DNA of 64,000 bases from Hydra vulgaris (GCF_038396675.1 NC_088926.1:39005001-39069000); one strand, 5' to 3'. Positions 43,519 to 54,322 are shown, numbered from the stretch's first letter. A program made the numbers and translations. Notes: generated by a model from the sequence alone, not told the origin.

Positions 43519-45203
43519 ATGAATAGTAAGAAGAGAAGGTTAAACACATTTAATGATAATTTAAAGAAAATGTTTCCTTTCTTAACGCAGATCAAAAATG
43601 AGCTCCTCAAATGTACTGTCTGTCAAAGCCTATTTGACATTAGTAGTCGTGGACGGTCTGCAATCGAAAATCATTGCAAATCTATCAAACACAAAATGGC
43701 ATTAGATACTTCTATATCATCAAACAAAATCACAAAGTTGATGAAGAGTCAGAGCTTTGATTAAAATGAAAAAATGTTAGCAATTCAAGAAGGAACAATG
43801 GCATTCCACACAAACACAACCATAGCTTTAGAAGGGCTGATTGTACATCAAAGCTAATTAAGAAATTTTATAACCCAAGATTTGCTTGTGCGCGTACAAA
43901 ATGTGAAGCAATAATTGTAAACGTGTTCACAATTATTACAAGAAATATTGTGAAACTAACTCAGAAAATGCTTTATTAAAAGCATCATATGTGTCAATTC
44001 TTTCTGATGCATTAAACCACAATGACGTTAAAATATATTCAATTTTGGCTCGTTATTTTGATGTTAAAGAGGGAGTGCAAATTCAGCTGATTAACGTGGA
44101 TTGTGTAAATGGAGAAACATCAGATATTTTTTCAGAAGTTATCTTTAAATGATTTTGTGCAGTCCCGTAGAAACAAAAATTATATTGGGGGAGGGAGCAG
44201 TACTACCCCGAAATAGTATTGAGGACCTTTTTTTTTTTTTAGTCATTTTTTCAGTCATTTTTTGAAAATTATTTATTTGAAAAATTATTGGGGTCTAATG
44301 CCCCTGCTGCCCCCACGATTGCTACGGGCCTGTAGTGCTAACAAAATTTCTTCAAAAGTTTTGGCTATATCTGCAGACAACACCAATACCAATTTCGGAG
44401 GTTTAAAATTCACAAAAAGTTAATCGTTAAGCTAAACCGTGAAATCATTGGTATCGGTTGCAATGTTCATATTTTATTAAACGCAATAAACATTGCATCT
44501 GGTTGTTTATCTATTGATGTGGAGATAATTATTCTTCAAATTTATTTATTTTTTTACCGTTTTACTGTTCGAGTTTCTAGTTCAGAAAATTTCTGGATGA
44601 GGCCGGTGTGGAATATCAAAAATTGCTAGGATTCTCAAAAGTTCGATGGTTGGTCTTACTTCCAGCTATCGAAAAAGTGCTTAAGTTATATCAGTCACTA
44701 GTGATCATACTTTTTAAGCTTAGAAAATTGTCCCAAACTTTTTCAATAACGAAAAATAATTCAACTTTTTAAATAACGAAATGGATGAAATAGTATTGTT
44801 TTTTGTTCACAGTCAAGCCAATTTTTATATAACACGGTAAAAAAATTGATAAAGATGGTATTTCTGGTGCTGAAGTTGCCGTAGTATTAAAGGGTTTGAA
44901 AGACTAGATAAAATCTAGAAAAGAAGAAAAATTTCTACCTTTCACGGTAAGATAGCATTTGCATGTTACCAAAGAACGAAGTCATAATTTGAAAAACCAA
45001 TTCTGAAAGAAGTAAACAGTGTCTGTCTAGAGTATATAGATGAGTGGACGCGTCAGTTTAATAGGGTTGAAGTTTTTATATGGTCTTTACTTAACTGTAA
45101 AGTTAAATGAATTGAAATTAGTGAAACTATAACTTTTTTGAAAAAGTCAATAGAAATCACATTCGATGACAATGAATTGTTCGACAAAATTCGGAGAACT
45201 AAT
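43519..45203 (+). pseudogene. hAT transposase relic with BED-like finger, split by a MITE
   Basis: Starts MNSKKRRLNTFNDNLKKMFP at 43519 with a finger KCTVCQSLFDISSRGRSAIE and NHCKSIKHK (C2-H/H). The frames then decay. After a MITE (44160-44332) the core reads ISADNTNTNFGGLKF and REIIGIGCNVHILLNAINIA (the second Asp and Cys/His region). The later part (SKVRWLVLLPAIEKVLKLYQ-like, DISGAEVAVVLKGLK, YIDEWTRQF) is closely paralogous to 63372-64000. Many stops and frameshifts. It ends in a perfect fold-back at 45204-45249. The family order matches BED-finger hAT transposases; no TIRs could be assigned. Confidence 0.82.
44160..44332. mobile_element. MITE with CAGKCCCGTAG ends
   Basis: Left CAGTCCCGTAGAAAC and right GCTACGGGCCTG (reverse complement CAGGCCCGTAGC), 173 bp, with subterminal G-runs and C-runs. 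Inserted in the hAT relic. Flanking 8-mers do not match. Related left ends occur at about 45594 and 52232. Confidence 0.75.
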
Positions 45204-45249
45204 TTATATTACACAAAGGAAAAAAATTTTTTTCCTTTGTGTAATATAA
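45204..45249. repeat. 46-bp perfect palindrome at end of hAT relic
   Basis: Arms TTATATTACACAAAGGAAAA.. meet with no loop. The paralogue at 63950 continues instead as a linear sequence (CACAAAGGAAAAGTTTTC), so the right arm here is a snap-back copy. Confidence 0.97.
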
Positions 45250-46211
45250 TTTTGGCAATTGTTTTCGATTGCCAATGATATTTGGACGGAAGGGAAATCC
45301 CATCTTACAATCCCAACTTACAACTTTCAATCCCAACTTACAAATCCCAACTTACAACTTTGGCAGTTATTTTGTTCGGTAAATTTAATTTAAGAAAATA
45401 TAGCTGCTCAGAATTTGCAGAAAAATTGAAAAAGATGACATGTTGCTGAAAACATTTCATTCTTATGAAAAATATTTGTGATTTAAAAATCCAAATATTG
45501 TTTAATATTTTTTCCATAATATAATTTCTTCACATGCTATTTTAAAATAAATAAACGAGTTTTTAGTAAAACCCATTTAAACCAGGCCCGTACACAGGGC
45601 GGGAGCAGAGGGACATATGCTCCCCTGCGCTTGTCTTGTTTGGCCACTAAAAAATTGAAATTAAACATATATTCAAAAATTGTTAAAAACAACACAAATA
45701 AGGGCAAGGCGAAACCGTCTTGAAATTATAAAAAATATAATTAATTATTTTATTAAATTTATGCAAAATCTTATCGAAAAATTGGTGAATATAGACGCTT
45801 AAAAAAATTGCCCTTTAAAGAAATGGTATTTAAATCAAGCTATTATGTATGTATTTATACATACCAAATTTATTCCTTGTACGCATCTGGTATTTTACGA
45901 ATATGGTATTCAAGTATATATTATAGTCATTTTTATATAATATATATTATATTGTATATATTTAACTTATTATTGTGTATATTATACACAATAATAAATT
46001 ATAAATATACAATAATAAAATATATATACAAAAATAAAACATTCATTTAAAATTAGTTAACGGCGGATTTCCACTTTTTTCAAATTTCCAGCGGAAAGGA
46101 ACGGAAAAGAAAATCTATCCAATCACCTAGCATCAAAATTTCGCATTTTAAATTTTGTATTACTCACTGCAATCATAAGTAAAATATATTGATCTGTTCC
46201 TTATGACTATA
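45250..46211. other. Gene-free stretch
   Basis: 45307-45360 has three copies of an AATCCCAACTTACAA unit. 45594-45660 starts with CAGGCCCGTACACAGGGCGG, a fragment of the CAGKCCCGTAG MITE type. 45930-46045 is TA-rich. An 80-codon frame at 45808 is low-complexity. Confidence 0.55.
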
Positions 46212-46463
46212 AGGATGGTTAAGCGCCAAACTAGCCTATACAACGAATATGCTGAAATGAGGTAATTAGACGCAAAGTTTAAAAGTCTTTAACAAAAGCC
46301 ACTAAACCGAAAAAATTAAAAGTAATTACAGTTCAATGCACTTAAAAATTTTAATTATATAGTATTTTGGTGTTTGCAAAGAAACACTGCATAAATCATT
46401 TTTTAATACAAACTAATTTTTTTCAACTTTATTGTATAGGCTTGTTTGGCGCTTAACCATCCA
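46212..46463. mobile_element. MITE with about 31-bp TIRs
   Basis: Left GGATGGTTAAGCGCCAAAC (from 46213) with GCCTATACA is inverted on the right (TGTATAGGC then GTTTGGCGCTTAACCATCC, to 46462) with one mismatch in the shared part. About 250 bp, non-coding. A clear target duplication was not found. Confidence 0.85.
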
Positions 46464-48049
46464 TATTATAAAGTTACTTTTCAAGAAATTGTCGTAAGTC
46501 GGTTAATAGTTTGAACAATCAAGATATTTTGAAAAATCTGGTCTGCAAGATAAACGATTAAATTAATTAACAAAAGTTTGTTTATTGTCCACAGTGATTT
46601 TTCACTGAGTACGACAAACTAACTTTGAAAATTTATTTTAAATGTAATGCATCTATCAAGATTTTATGTTATATAGTTTAATATAATATAATTGCGTTAT
46701 ACTATGGAATCCTAATTTAATTGTATCTAGACCTGTAAAACCTCAAGTTCTTGAATGCTATTTTTAAGACTTCGCTCGGTGCTTGAATTGTTTTAACTAT
46801 TACATACACATTTAGACAATAGAATATTCCTCAAGAAAATAGAAGGAATACAGCTACAACTACCAGCATATAGTTTTCTTTTTGTTTTCTTTTACTTATT
46901 AAGTGAAGAACATTATAACTTTGAGTAAAAAAAAATATGTTTTTTAGGATATTTATGAATTTAAACACTTTGAAAAAGTTCTAGTTCTTTTGATCCAAGT
47001 TTGAAGGTTGTCCAAGTTACGGGCGTTTTTTTATTTTATTAAAACAATTTGAAACAAACCGGCTGAGCAAAATCATGAAGATATTCAATAAGAAATGTCA
47101 TAAAAGTCTTAAATTCTGTATAAGGTAAAACGCTCAATTTTCACCACTTTTTTGGACCAATATAAATATTCATTTCTCGCTCGTATTTTCATAAATTATA
47201 AATCTTTTAGTCTTAAACTATATATCGAGAGTTGGTAAAAACGGGTAATAAAAACGGGGCTATGGTCCCGAAAGAGTCAAATGGCAACCAATAGCAAGAA
47301 ACTTGTGTTTGCCATCTGGGAATTGTTACTTTTGCCACTCTACAGCCGTTTTTCAAAACGCCTTAAGTTGCTTTTTACGTATTTCGAGAAAAGCACTATT
47401 TGATGTATATATTGTTTGATTGCAGTTTTACAAGAGATTTGTAATTAAAATATTTAATTATATATAAACGTTACTATCTTAATTATATTATTGATTGGAG
47501 AAAAAAATGATTGATTTAAAAAAATAAGTATTTGTGCTGTATTTTTTGTCGGAAAAAATGTAGAGGCTTTTTTATAGATGAAAGCGGTATTCAAAACGCC
47601 TTATGAAACAATAACAAGTAAATTTACTTCAATTTTTCGCAATAAATTTTTCCAAAATCTTGGCTACGTATCTAACCGTAATAAATGTACGTTTTTAAAA
47701 AATATATCGATGTATGTAAATTTTTTCTCTTGAAAAAATTTACATACATGATTTACATAAATTTACATACATACAATAAAATATTACTTTTAAAAAAAGT
47801 CAAAATTTACTATGAAATTTTGACTTTTTTTAAAAGTAATATTTTATTTCAAAATGTAACTATTTTTGTGTTATTATTATTTATTTGTTTTTGCAAGAAT
47901 ATCGGGACAAATCTGAAATCACTATTTGGTGTGAAATTTTATCCGCTCAAAACAAAAATTGGAGTTTACTGACGTTTCTGATATAAATATGATTAATGGC
48001 AATTAATGGTTTTTGCCGCGAGTTTTTGGCGCGAACGCACGTGTTTTCG
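46464..48049. other. Gene-free stretch with two strong hairpins
   Basis: No gene. 47710-47749 is a perfect 18-bp-arm hairpin (ATGTATGTAAATTTTTTC, loop TCTT). 47775-47848 is a perfect 34-bp-arm hairpin (AATAAAATATTACTTTTAAA.., loop ACTATG). The frame at 47685-47972 merely crosses these hairpins. Confidence 0.75.
47775..47848. repeat. Perfect 34-bp-arm hairpin
   Basis: Arms 47775-47808 and 47815-47848 are exact reverse complements with a 6-base loop. Such identity implies a recent origin, as A+T-rich spacer DNA diverges quickly. Confidence 0.97.
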
Positions 48050-48077
48050 ACTGTTCTTCAAGAATATTAATTAAAAA

Positions 48078-48798
48078 ATGGAAATAACGAAAATATTATT
48101 ACAAACAAGTTTGAAGAACAAAAAAGAACTTTGCTTAAAGAAACAGAAAGGTTATTAAAAGACCAAGAAAAGAACTTTACACAAATAGTGAGTGGAAATA
48201 TAAAAATAATTACTGATAGACTCGACAAAATAGAAAATGAATTAAATGTAAACAAAGTAAATATGCGAAATATTGAAAAAGACTTAAACGGTGTGAGAGA
48301 AAGTCTCAACTTTCAAGAAGAAAAAATAAAGGAAGAATTAACACAAATAAGAAAGAAATATGATCTTGAAATTAAAAATATAAATAAAAAAAATACTGAC
48401 TAGAAAACTGCTCTCGTTGTAACAACATTAGAGTCAACGGTCTGAAAGATTTACCAGGAGAAAGTTGGAGTGATTGTGAGAAATCTGTGAAAAAAATATT
48501 TTCAAGCAACCTTAAAATTTCAACTGAAATTATTGTGGAACGAGCGCATCGAGTTGGGTCGTATAAAGAAGACAAAACACCAAGAACTATCGTAGTGAAA
48601 CTTTTAAACTACCAAGATAAAATTAAAATTATAAGTTCACTTAAAAACCTAAAAGGAAGTGGAATATATATAAATGAAGACTTTGCTATGGAAGATGGAA
48701 GAGAGAAAGAAACTTTGGGAAGAAGTAAAAAATCTTCGCAACCAAGGTAAATACGCAACAATTAAATTTAATAAAGTTTTTCGCGAACTTAGAAAATA
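48078..48798 (+). pseudogene. LINE ORF1 (coiled coil, RNA-binding ERAHRVG motif)
   Basis: The ATG at 48078 is separated from the main frame by a probable one-base loss. The readable part goes EEQKRTLLKETERLLKDQEK, IIDRLDKIENELN-type heptads, NMRNIEKDLNGVRESLNFQE (48131-48403; coiled coil). A stop/frame change near 48401 precedes RCNNIRVNGLKDLPGESWSD, EIIVERAHRVGSYKEDKTPR, TIVVKLLNYQDKIKIIS and GSGIYINEDFAM (48418-48690), the ORF1 RNA-binding region of the Transposase_22/L1-ORF1-like type. The end reads WEEVKNLRNQGKYATIKFNK in a shifted frame to the TAA at 48798. The protein would coat element RNA. Confidence 0.85.
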
Positions 48799-48857
48799 AG
48801 AAAATTTTTTGCATATAATTAAGAAAAAGTTTTACGTAAGTTAATAGCGATCGAAGC

Positions 48858-49122
48858 AAGGTTAATTGAACCTGTCATTTCGAAAAGTCCAAAACTTTTA
48901 GCAGTTAGTTTATAAGTTTGAATTAAAAATTTCTGTATGATTTATGTTTTTTTTATAAAAAATAAAAAGTACATAAGTTATATACGTTCTTTATTTATCT
49001 ACTTCTATGTTTAATTTCTTTAGCAGCCTAGACATTATTTTAATAAAAATCATATTTTTGTTGATTTTGAAAAGTTTTAGTAAATGGACTTGTGCACTTT
49101 TTCGAAATGACAGGTTCAATTC
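48858..49122. mobile_element. MITE-like inverted repeat between LINE ORFs
   Basis: AATTGAACCTGTCATTTCGA near 48863 is inverted at about 49102-49121 (TCGAAATGACAGGTTCAATT), 260 bp overall. Outer bases TTAA lie at both sides (about 48861 and 49124), but I cannot fix the target site. Confidence 0.7.
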
Positions 49123-49254
49123 TCTTAACTAATGGCTAAACAAACTACAGATTACGAAAAGCTACACTTGTTTTCAAATCGGCTAATAACTTGTTGTGTT
49201 TTCAAATCGGCTAATAACTTTTTACTTAATAACTCTTACGATCCAGATTTGCAT

Positions 49255-51430
49255 TTTTTTTAATGAAAATAATTTTAACTCGCGGTTTTTTGAATTAGGA
49301 ACTTTTAGAAGTGAATTAAAATCATTAAATAATAACTTTACGGTGATACACATAAATATAAGAAGTATCATTAACAACATTGACAAACTAAAACATTTTC
49401 TTATAGAATGTAACTATTTGTTCAGTATGATTTGCTTTACAGAAACTTGGTATACTGACGAATCATCCAGAATAAGTTCAAACCTATTATTTCCAAACTA
49501 CATACTAATATCTTATGAGCGAAAAGTTCAAAAACGAGGAGGTGGAATTATAACATATATTCATAATAATTTGACAACTAATTTTAGAGACAATCTTTCG
49601 GTTTCTGATGCCGATGGTGAGGTCTTTACAGTTGAAATAATAAACAAAAAGTTAAAAAATATGCCCACCTGTTACAGACCACCTGAAGGCGATGTAAAAA
49701 ACTTTTCAAATCACCTAAAACAAAAGTTTCTAAAAAATAACAAAGAGCACAAAATATTATTCTGTATTGGAGACATTAATATAAACTGTCTACAGTACCA
49801 ATGAAGATGATGTTACCAAAACTTTTTCGACGATATGTTCCAACACTACATCTTTCTTATAATAAACAAACCGACCCGGGTAACACTTAATTCAATCACT
49901 GGAATAGACAACATATTGACTAATTCATTTTATGACTCTTCATTAAAAGCAGGTCTAGTCAAAACGAATATATCCGACCACTTTCCGATATACTTTTCTT
50001 TTTTCAAGATACAAAAAGTAATAGCTCTGAAATCAAAGTCTATAAACGAAAAATTAATAATTTTACTATTCAAGAGTTTAAAGACTCACTATCGACGGTA
50101 AGGTGGGATATGATTTACCAAGAATGCAACCTTGGGCATACCAACTCCGCTTATAATGAATTTATAAAAATATTCTAAAAGCACTATGATAGAGAATTAA
50201 AAATAAAAGCGCCTTAGGCGCCTTTCCCCTACTTAGTTAATAACTATACACCTATCTCGGTGTATAGTTATTAACTATCTCTAACTATATACCTTTTCTA
50301 AGCCTCTCGAAAGAATCATCTAAAACAGATTGTATGAGTATTTTAATCAATTCGGTTTCCAAAAACAATATTCAACTGAACACGCAATCCTAGATCTAGT
50401 TAACAATATAAGTGATTCTTTTGATAAAAAACAGTATGCTCAAGGCATCTTTATAGACCTGTCAAAAACGTTTAATAGTGTAAATCATAATATCTTAATT
50501 AAAAAAATGGAAAGCTATGGGATAAAAAACATAACCCATGACTGGTTCAAAAACTAAGCAACAGACAACAATGTGTTTTTTCAAATAATTATAAACACTC
50601 AAAACTACTAAGAGTTGAGTGCGGTGTCCCCCAAGGTTCCATTCTTGGACCTCTTCTGTTTCTTCTATATATTAACGACCTTACAAAAGCCTCGGATAAA
50701 CTTGGTGTAATCATGTTTGCCGATGATACAAACTTATTTTATTCCTCGAACTCAATCAAAGACCTTTATGAATGTATGAACAAAGAGCTAAAAGATTAAA
50801 TATATGGTTGAAATTAAATATTTTATCACTAAATACAGAAAAAACAAAATAAATACTGTTTCATTCAAAAAAAAAAAAATAGTATACCAACTATCCTTCC
50901 CTCCCTAAAAATAGATAAGGTAAACATAAAGACAGAAAACAACTAAATTTCTTGGGATCCTTATTGAGCAAAATATATCTTGGAGAGCCCATATAAGTAC
51001 AATAACCACCAAAATTTCAAAAAATATTGGGATACTCTATAAGGTTAAACGTTTGTTGTCTCAACATAATCTTAAATTGCTTTATTTTTCTTACATCCAA
51101 AGTTATCTTACGTACGCTAATATTACATAGGCAAGTACACACAAATCCAAATTGAGTACTATTTAAATGTCAAAAACATATTTTTTTTGCATTTATATTT
51201 AAATACAAACTTGGACTAGTCCCATCGCATTTTTTAGATAACTTCTTTCAAGTTAACTCTAATAGATATATAACAAGAGCAACAGGCAACTTCACACTGC
51301 CTAAAAGAACAACAAAGTTCTGACGGTTTTCTATATCCTACCAGGGTCCGTACGCATAAAACAAAATAATATCAAAAAAATAGAACTTAAAGTATTAAAT
51401 AATCCTTCCAACTTGAAAAATAAATTAAAA
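49255..51430 (+). pseudogene. LINE ORF2: endonuclease and RT with deleted linker
   Basis: The endonuclease reads NNNFTVIHINIRSIINNIDK, MICFTETWYTDESS, KRGGGIITYIHNNL, PTCYRPPEGD and ILFCIGDININ (to 49804), then NKPTRVT, TGIDNILTN and TNISDHFPIYFSFF (49835-50101). A deletion joint near 50205-50235 cuts straight to NNYTPISV (RT start). RT continues NQFGFQKQYSTEHAILDLVN and QGIFIDLSKTFNSVNHNILI (50330-50557), CGVPQGSILGPLLFLLYIND and MFADDTNLFYSS (catalytic pair intact; 50600-50760). Later sequence degenerates to about 51400. Stops after WFKN and in the C-terminal part disable it. A short tandem duplication (TTTTCAAATCGGCTAATAAC, 49168-49220) lies just upstream. Confidence 0.88.
50205..50276. 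repeat. Two fold-backs at the LINE deletion joint
   Basis: 50205-50225: AAAAGCGCC-TTA-GGCGCCTTT. 50235-50276: perfect 18-bp arms AGTTAATAACTATACACC / GGTGTATAGTTATTAACT around TATCTC. The second left arm encodes VNNYTP of the RT start; the right arm is its inverted copy. Confidence 0.93.
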
Positions 51431-51440
51431 TACCTCATAC

Positions 51441-51625
51441 TTAATATCAACAACTAAATTGACATGTATTAAACTTAACAACAAAATTTATACTAAAATA
51501 TTTATGTGTATCACTGACTGTATACTGTTTAATCACTTTTAACTATATATAACCATTTAAAGAGGTACTCGATGATAAGTCTTCATATGAAAAACATCGC
51601 CAAAATTGAGTTCAAACGTGGTTCT
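51441..51625. other. Short spacer
   Basis: A+T-rich tail after the LINE and the sequence into which the next MITE inserted. No gene. Confidence 0.5.
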
Positions 51626-51803
51626 AAGGGGCGAATTAAGTGATCGCGAATTAAAAATTCCGTAAAATATTCTGGTCATAAAATTTGTAAAACTTTTATG
51701 AAGGGTCCGAAAAAAACGCGCAAAAATGGTTTTCAAGAAAAACAAAATTTCAAGACCAGAAACTTACGGAATTTTCAATTCGCGATTACTTAATTCGCCC
51801 CTT
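51626..51803. mobile_element. MITE with about 40-bp TIRs
   Basis: AAGGGGCGAATTAAGTGATC then GCGAATTAAAAATTCCGTAA at the left is inverted at the right (TTACGGAATTTTCAATTCGC then GATTACTTAATTCGCCCCTT). Length 177 bp. GGTTCT precedes the left end and GGGTTCT follows the right, a possible short target duplication. Confidence 0.9.
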
Positions 51804-52230
51804 GGGTTCTCGTAACATGTTTTATCGTTGTGACTATGATGGTCCCGTGATTGAAGCATCAGTTTTATCCAAAAAGCAGAAAGAAAAAATGTTAACTTTA
51901 CCATATATTATAAGAGATTTAAAAGCCGGAATCAATTCAATCTAAAAATTGAAACTTGTTTCAACACTTTGTATTTTAATGCCCCCTAATAGAAGAAAGT
52001 TTGGGGATAATTTGTTGCCCAGAGATTAAGAGTTTTTTTAAGTTTAATTAATTTTTGCCTTAATTTCAAAATTATATATAAACTATATCCTTGTTATTTG
52101 TTTTTTTCCTTTTTGTATTATTACTTATTAAATCTTCTAAATACATTTATTTTACATCAACATTTTTTTGAACAGTTATGTCATATTTGTTTAAAACAAA
52201 TGTGACATAACTGTTTTGTAATAATAGTCA
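51804..52230. other. Spacer with 22-bp-arm hairpin
   Basis: A plus-strand patch (ASVLSKKQKEKMLTLPYIIR at about 51857-51930) looks protein-like but I cannot place it. 52171-52192 and 52194-52215 form a hairpin (AACAGTTATGTCATATTTGT.., one mismatch, one-base loop). Confidence 0.5.
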
Positions 52231-52400
52231 GTCCCGTAGGATGGTCAAAAACGTTGGGGGTGGGGGGGTGGAAACAGAATTTAGAGCGGGCTAGGGCAGT
52301 AAGAAATAGAATTAAAAAAAAATGAAATTTAAAGAAACTTGGAGGGGGAAGTGACAATTGTCCCCTCCAACCCCCCCCCCTCCCTGTTCTTACACCAGTG
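52231..52400. mobile_element. G/C-tract MITE with CAGTCCCGTAG left end
   Basis: Starts CAGTCCCGTAGGATGGTC, then a G-run (GGGGGTGGGGGGG); the right side has a long C-run (CCAACCCCCCCCCCTCCC). The left end matches the MITE at 44160. The right end is diverged. Confidence 0.55.
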
Positions 52401-53149
52401 ATATTAGTTACGCTATATTTTAAAACTCATAATAGTTAATTATTGTTTTATTATAATAACTATAACTATTGTTATAATATAAAACAATAACTATAATTGT
52501 TATATTAAAAAAATAATTAACTATTAAAAATTTCAAAACATCGAATGATTTTTCCAAGGGTCGAATGATTTTTCCAAGGGTGGAAAATTTCCTTGGAAAT
52601 TTTCAACTCGGTAAATTTTCCGGAAACTTTGGAAAATTTTCAAAAGATAAGTTATTTTATAATTAATGGGTAAAATTTTATGTTTTACTTAGGCAGTTGT
52701 TTTATACAACTTTATAGTAAAGTATTGTCAAGCAGATCTTTCAAATTTTCAAACCCCCTTGAAAAACACTTTTTTTTGGTATATTTTTTGAGTTTTTTTA
52801 TTATAACTGTAAGTAGCAACAATGATCATTTGTTTTCAAAATTTTTTAAAACTGTTTTATCCTGTTATTTGCTAAGCATATTGATGTTTATTGTCGTGTT
52901 CGTCAATATCTATCAAATTGGCCTACAAATTACTGAAAACTGTAAAACTATATATAAAAAGATTTGATATAAATATTTGCACTATTCCCCAATTTTTTCT
53001 TGATTTAAATACGTTATTGAATAATGAAAGGCAAAAAGTGAGGACAAATTTTTGTGCTAAATTTGAACTATTTAAAAATAAAGTTAGCAATAAAAATAAA
53101 GAACTAATGATTTTGAGGTCATAAATTCCACCGCTATGTTTAAGTAAGT
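52401..53149. other. Gene-free stretch with inverted and tandem repeats
   Basis: 52429-52530 holds interleaved AATAACTATAA-type inverted repeats. 52546-52587 is a tandem pair of TCGAATGATTTTTCCAAGGG. Hydrophobic frames at 52680-52967 and 52891-53124 show no motif or relative I recognise. Confidence 0.5.
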
Positions 53150-53349
53150 GCGTTTAAGCCGAAACGCAGCGGTTAGAGCGTTTGTCCTCAGAAGCTAAAG
53201 ATCCCTTGTTTAACGCCACCTCTGGGGAAGTTTTACAACATCAGTAAGGAAAGAGGCGTAAACTTCCTTTCAAATGCTCTTCCGCGGTGTTCTGTGATAA
53301 GGCGTAATGACATTTTGGGGCACCTAAAATAAAAATTAAAAAAAAAACC
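53150..53349 (+). mobile_element. tRNA-derived SINE, near complete
   Basis: The head GCAGCGGTTAGAGCG resembles an A box; the degraded B box reads TTGTTTAACGCC; then CACCTCTGGGGAAGTTTTAC, AGAGGCGTAAACTTCC, GCTCTTCCGCGGTG, GGGGCACCTAAAATAAAAAT and poly-A. Same family as the copies at 12.8, 14.4 and 31.2 kb. Confidence 0.88.
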
Positions 53350-53384
53350 CTCGCACATTTTTAATTTAATAAATCAATTTAGTA

Positions 53385-53600
53385 AAATTTATGGTGGGGG
53401 GTGGGTGGTTGGGTGGTGTGTGGAATCTGTATAAAGTACCGCTTTTTAAAAAGAAAAAAGAAAAAGGCCTTTAAAAACTAAAATTCACCCGCCTGAATTG
53501 TGTCAAAATACCGACTATAACTTAAAAATCACCTTCTTTTAAAAACGGTAAAACATCCCTTTCCCCACACACCCTCCCCCAAAAAATCGTCTTTTATGCA
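53385..53600. mobile_element. MITE copy 2 (G-rich / C-rich ends)
   Basis: Left GGTGGGGGGTGGGTGGTTGG, interior AAGTACCGCTTTTTAAAAAG and CCGACTATAACTTAAAAATC, right CCCCACACACCCTCCCCC. Collinear with the MITE at 16633-16832. Confidence 0.75.
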
Positions 53601-54016
53601 ATCTGTACGCATAAAAAATCTTTATTTCTTTAAAGCACTCTACAAAAATAATACAAAATAAAATTTATCAATCTAAAAAAGACTTTATTCTTTGTATTTT
53701 TTTTATGAATATTTTACATCTAGTTGAGAGAAGTAAAAGCAAGTAATATGTTATGCACAAGCTCAAAAGACAAGCTAACGCGGAAAACATAACTTTTGAT
53801 GTTTTACAAAAGTAATGTAAGTAAAAGTAACATATAGCAACTTGAGCTTTTTTATTGTGTTTTTTTTATAAATGCGCGATACTTAAATTGACTATAAAAA
53901 TGTATATGGCCGTAATGGCCTATTTCATGCCCTATTTAAATCATATCAATTGACGATTACACAGGTCAACAAAATAAAATTTTCTTCTGGTGCCGAGCAA
54001 ACAATTTGTTTTTTGT
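53601..54016. other. Gene-free stretch
   Basis: A+T-rich; no gene, repeat or hairpin of note seen. Confidence 0.5.
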
Positions 54017-54322
54017 TTAGCATTACGATTTTGATTTCAAATATGCAACTCTTTTTTTACCATCACGTCAAGTTGTAAAGATATTTAGGTTCAAATCTTA
54101 AGTATTTAGGGTAAAGAGTTTTTAGCATTTTTTCACATAATTTTTTTGTCAATAAATTTTAAGGAAAAATACCCAGGTTGACATACTTTTGAATAACTTT
54201 TTTTTCGACAATATTAGGGACTTTACCCTAAATACTTAAGATTTAACCTAAATATCTTTACAACTTGACGCGATGGTAAAAAAAGAGTTAGATATTTGAA
54301 ATCAAAATGAGAAATGCTTAAA
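54017..54322. mobile_element. MITE with about 95-bp TIRs
   Basis: The left arm (about 54020-54115) and right arm (about 54225-54320) are long reverse complements: TTTTGATTTCAAATAT-, CTTTTTTTACCATC, CAAGTTGTAAAGATATTTAG and CTTAAGTATTTAGGGTAAAG all recur inverted. The centre is about 110 bp. Non-coding; the minus-strand frame across it is chance. Confidence 0.92.

Larger units (their letters stand above)
48050..51440 (+). mobile_element. CR1-like LINE with ORF1 and ORF2, plus strand
   Basis: ORF1 (48078-48798), a MITE-bearing spacer (48799-49250), then ORF2 (about 49255-51430). The ORF1 type (coiled coil plus NNIRV...ERAHRVG) and the endonuclease/RT types match the other CR1-like LINEs of the window. 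A deletion removed most of the linker between endonuclease and RT near 50205. Confidence 0.88.

Noticed and set aside
47685..47972. 95-residue plus-strand frame
   Set aside because: It runs through two perfect hairpins; openness reflects A+T content.
52680..53124. Overlapping hydrophobic frames
   Set aside because: They overlap in different frames, lack motifs and start at chance ATGs.
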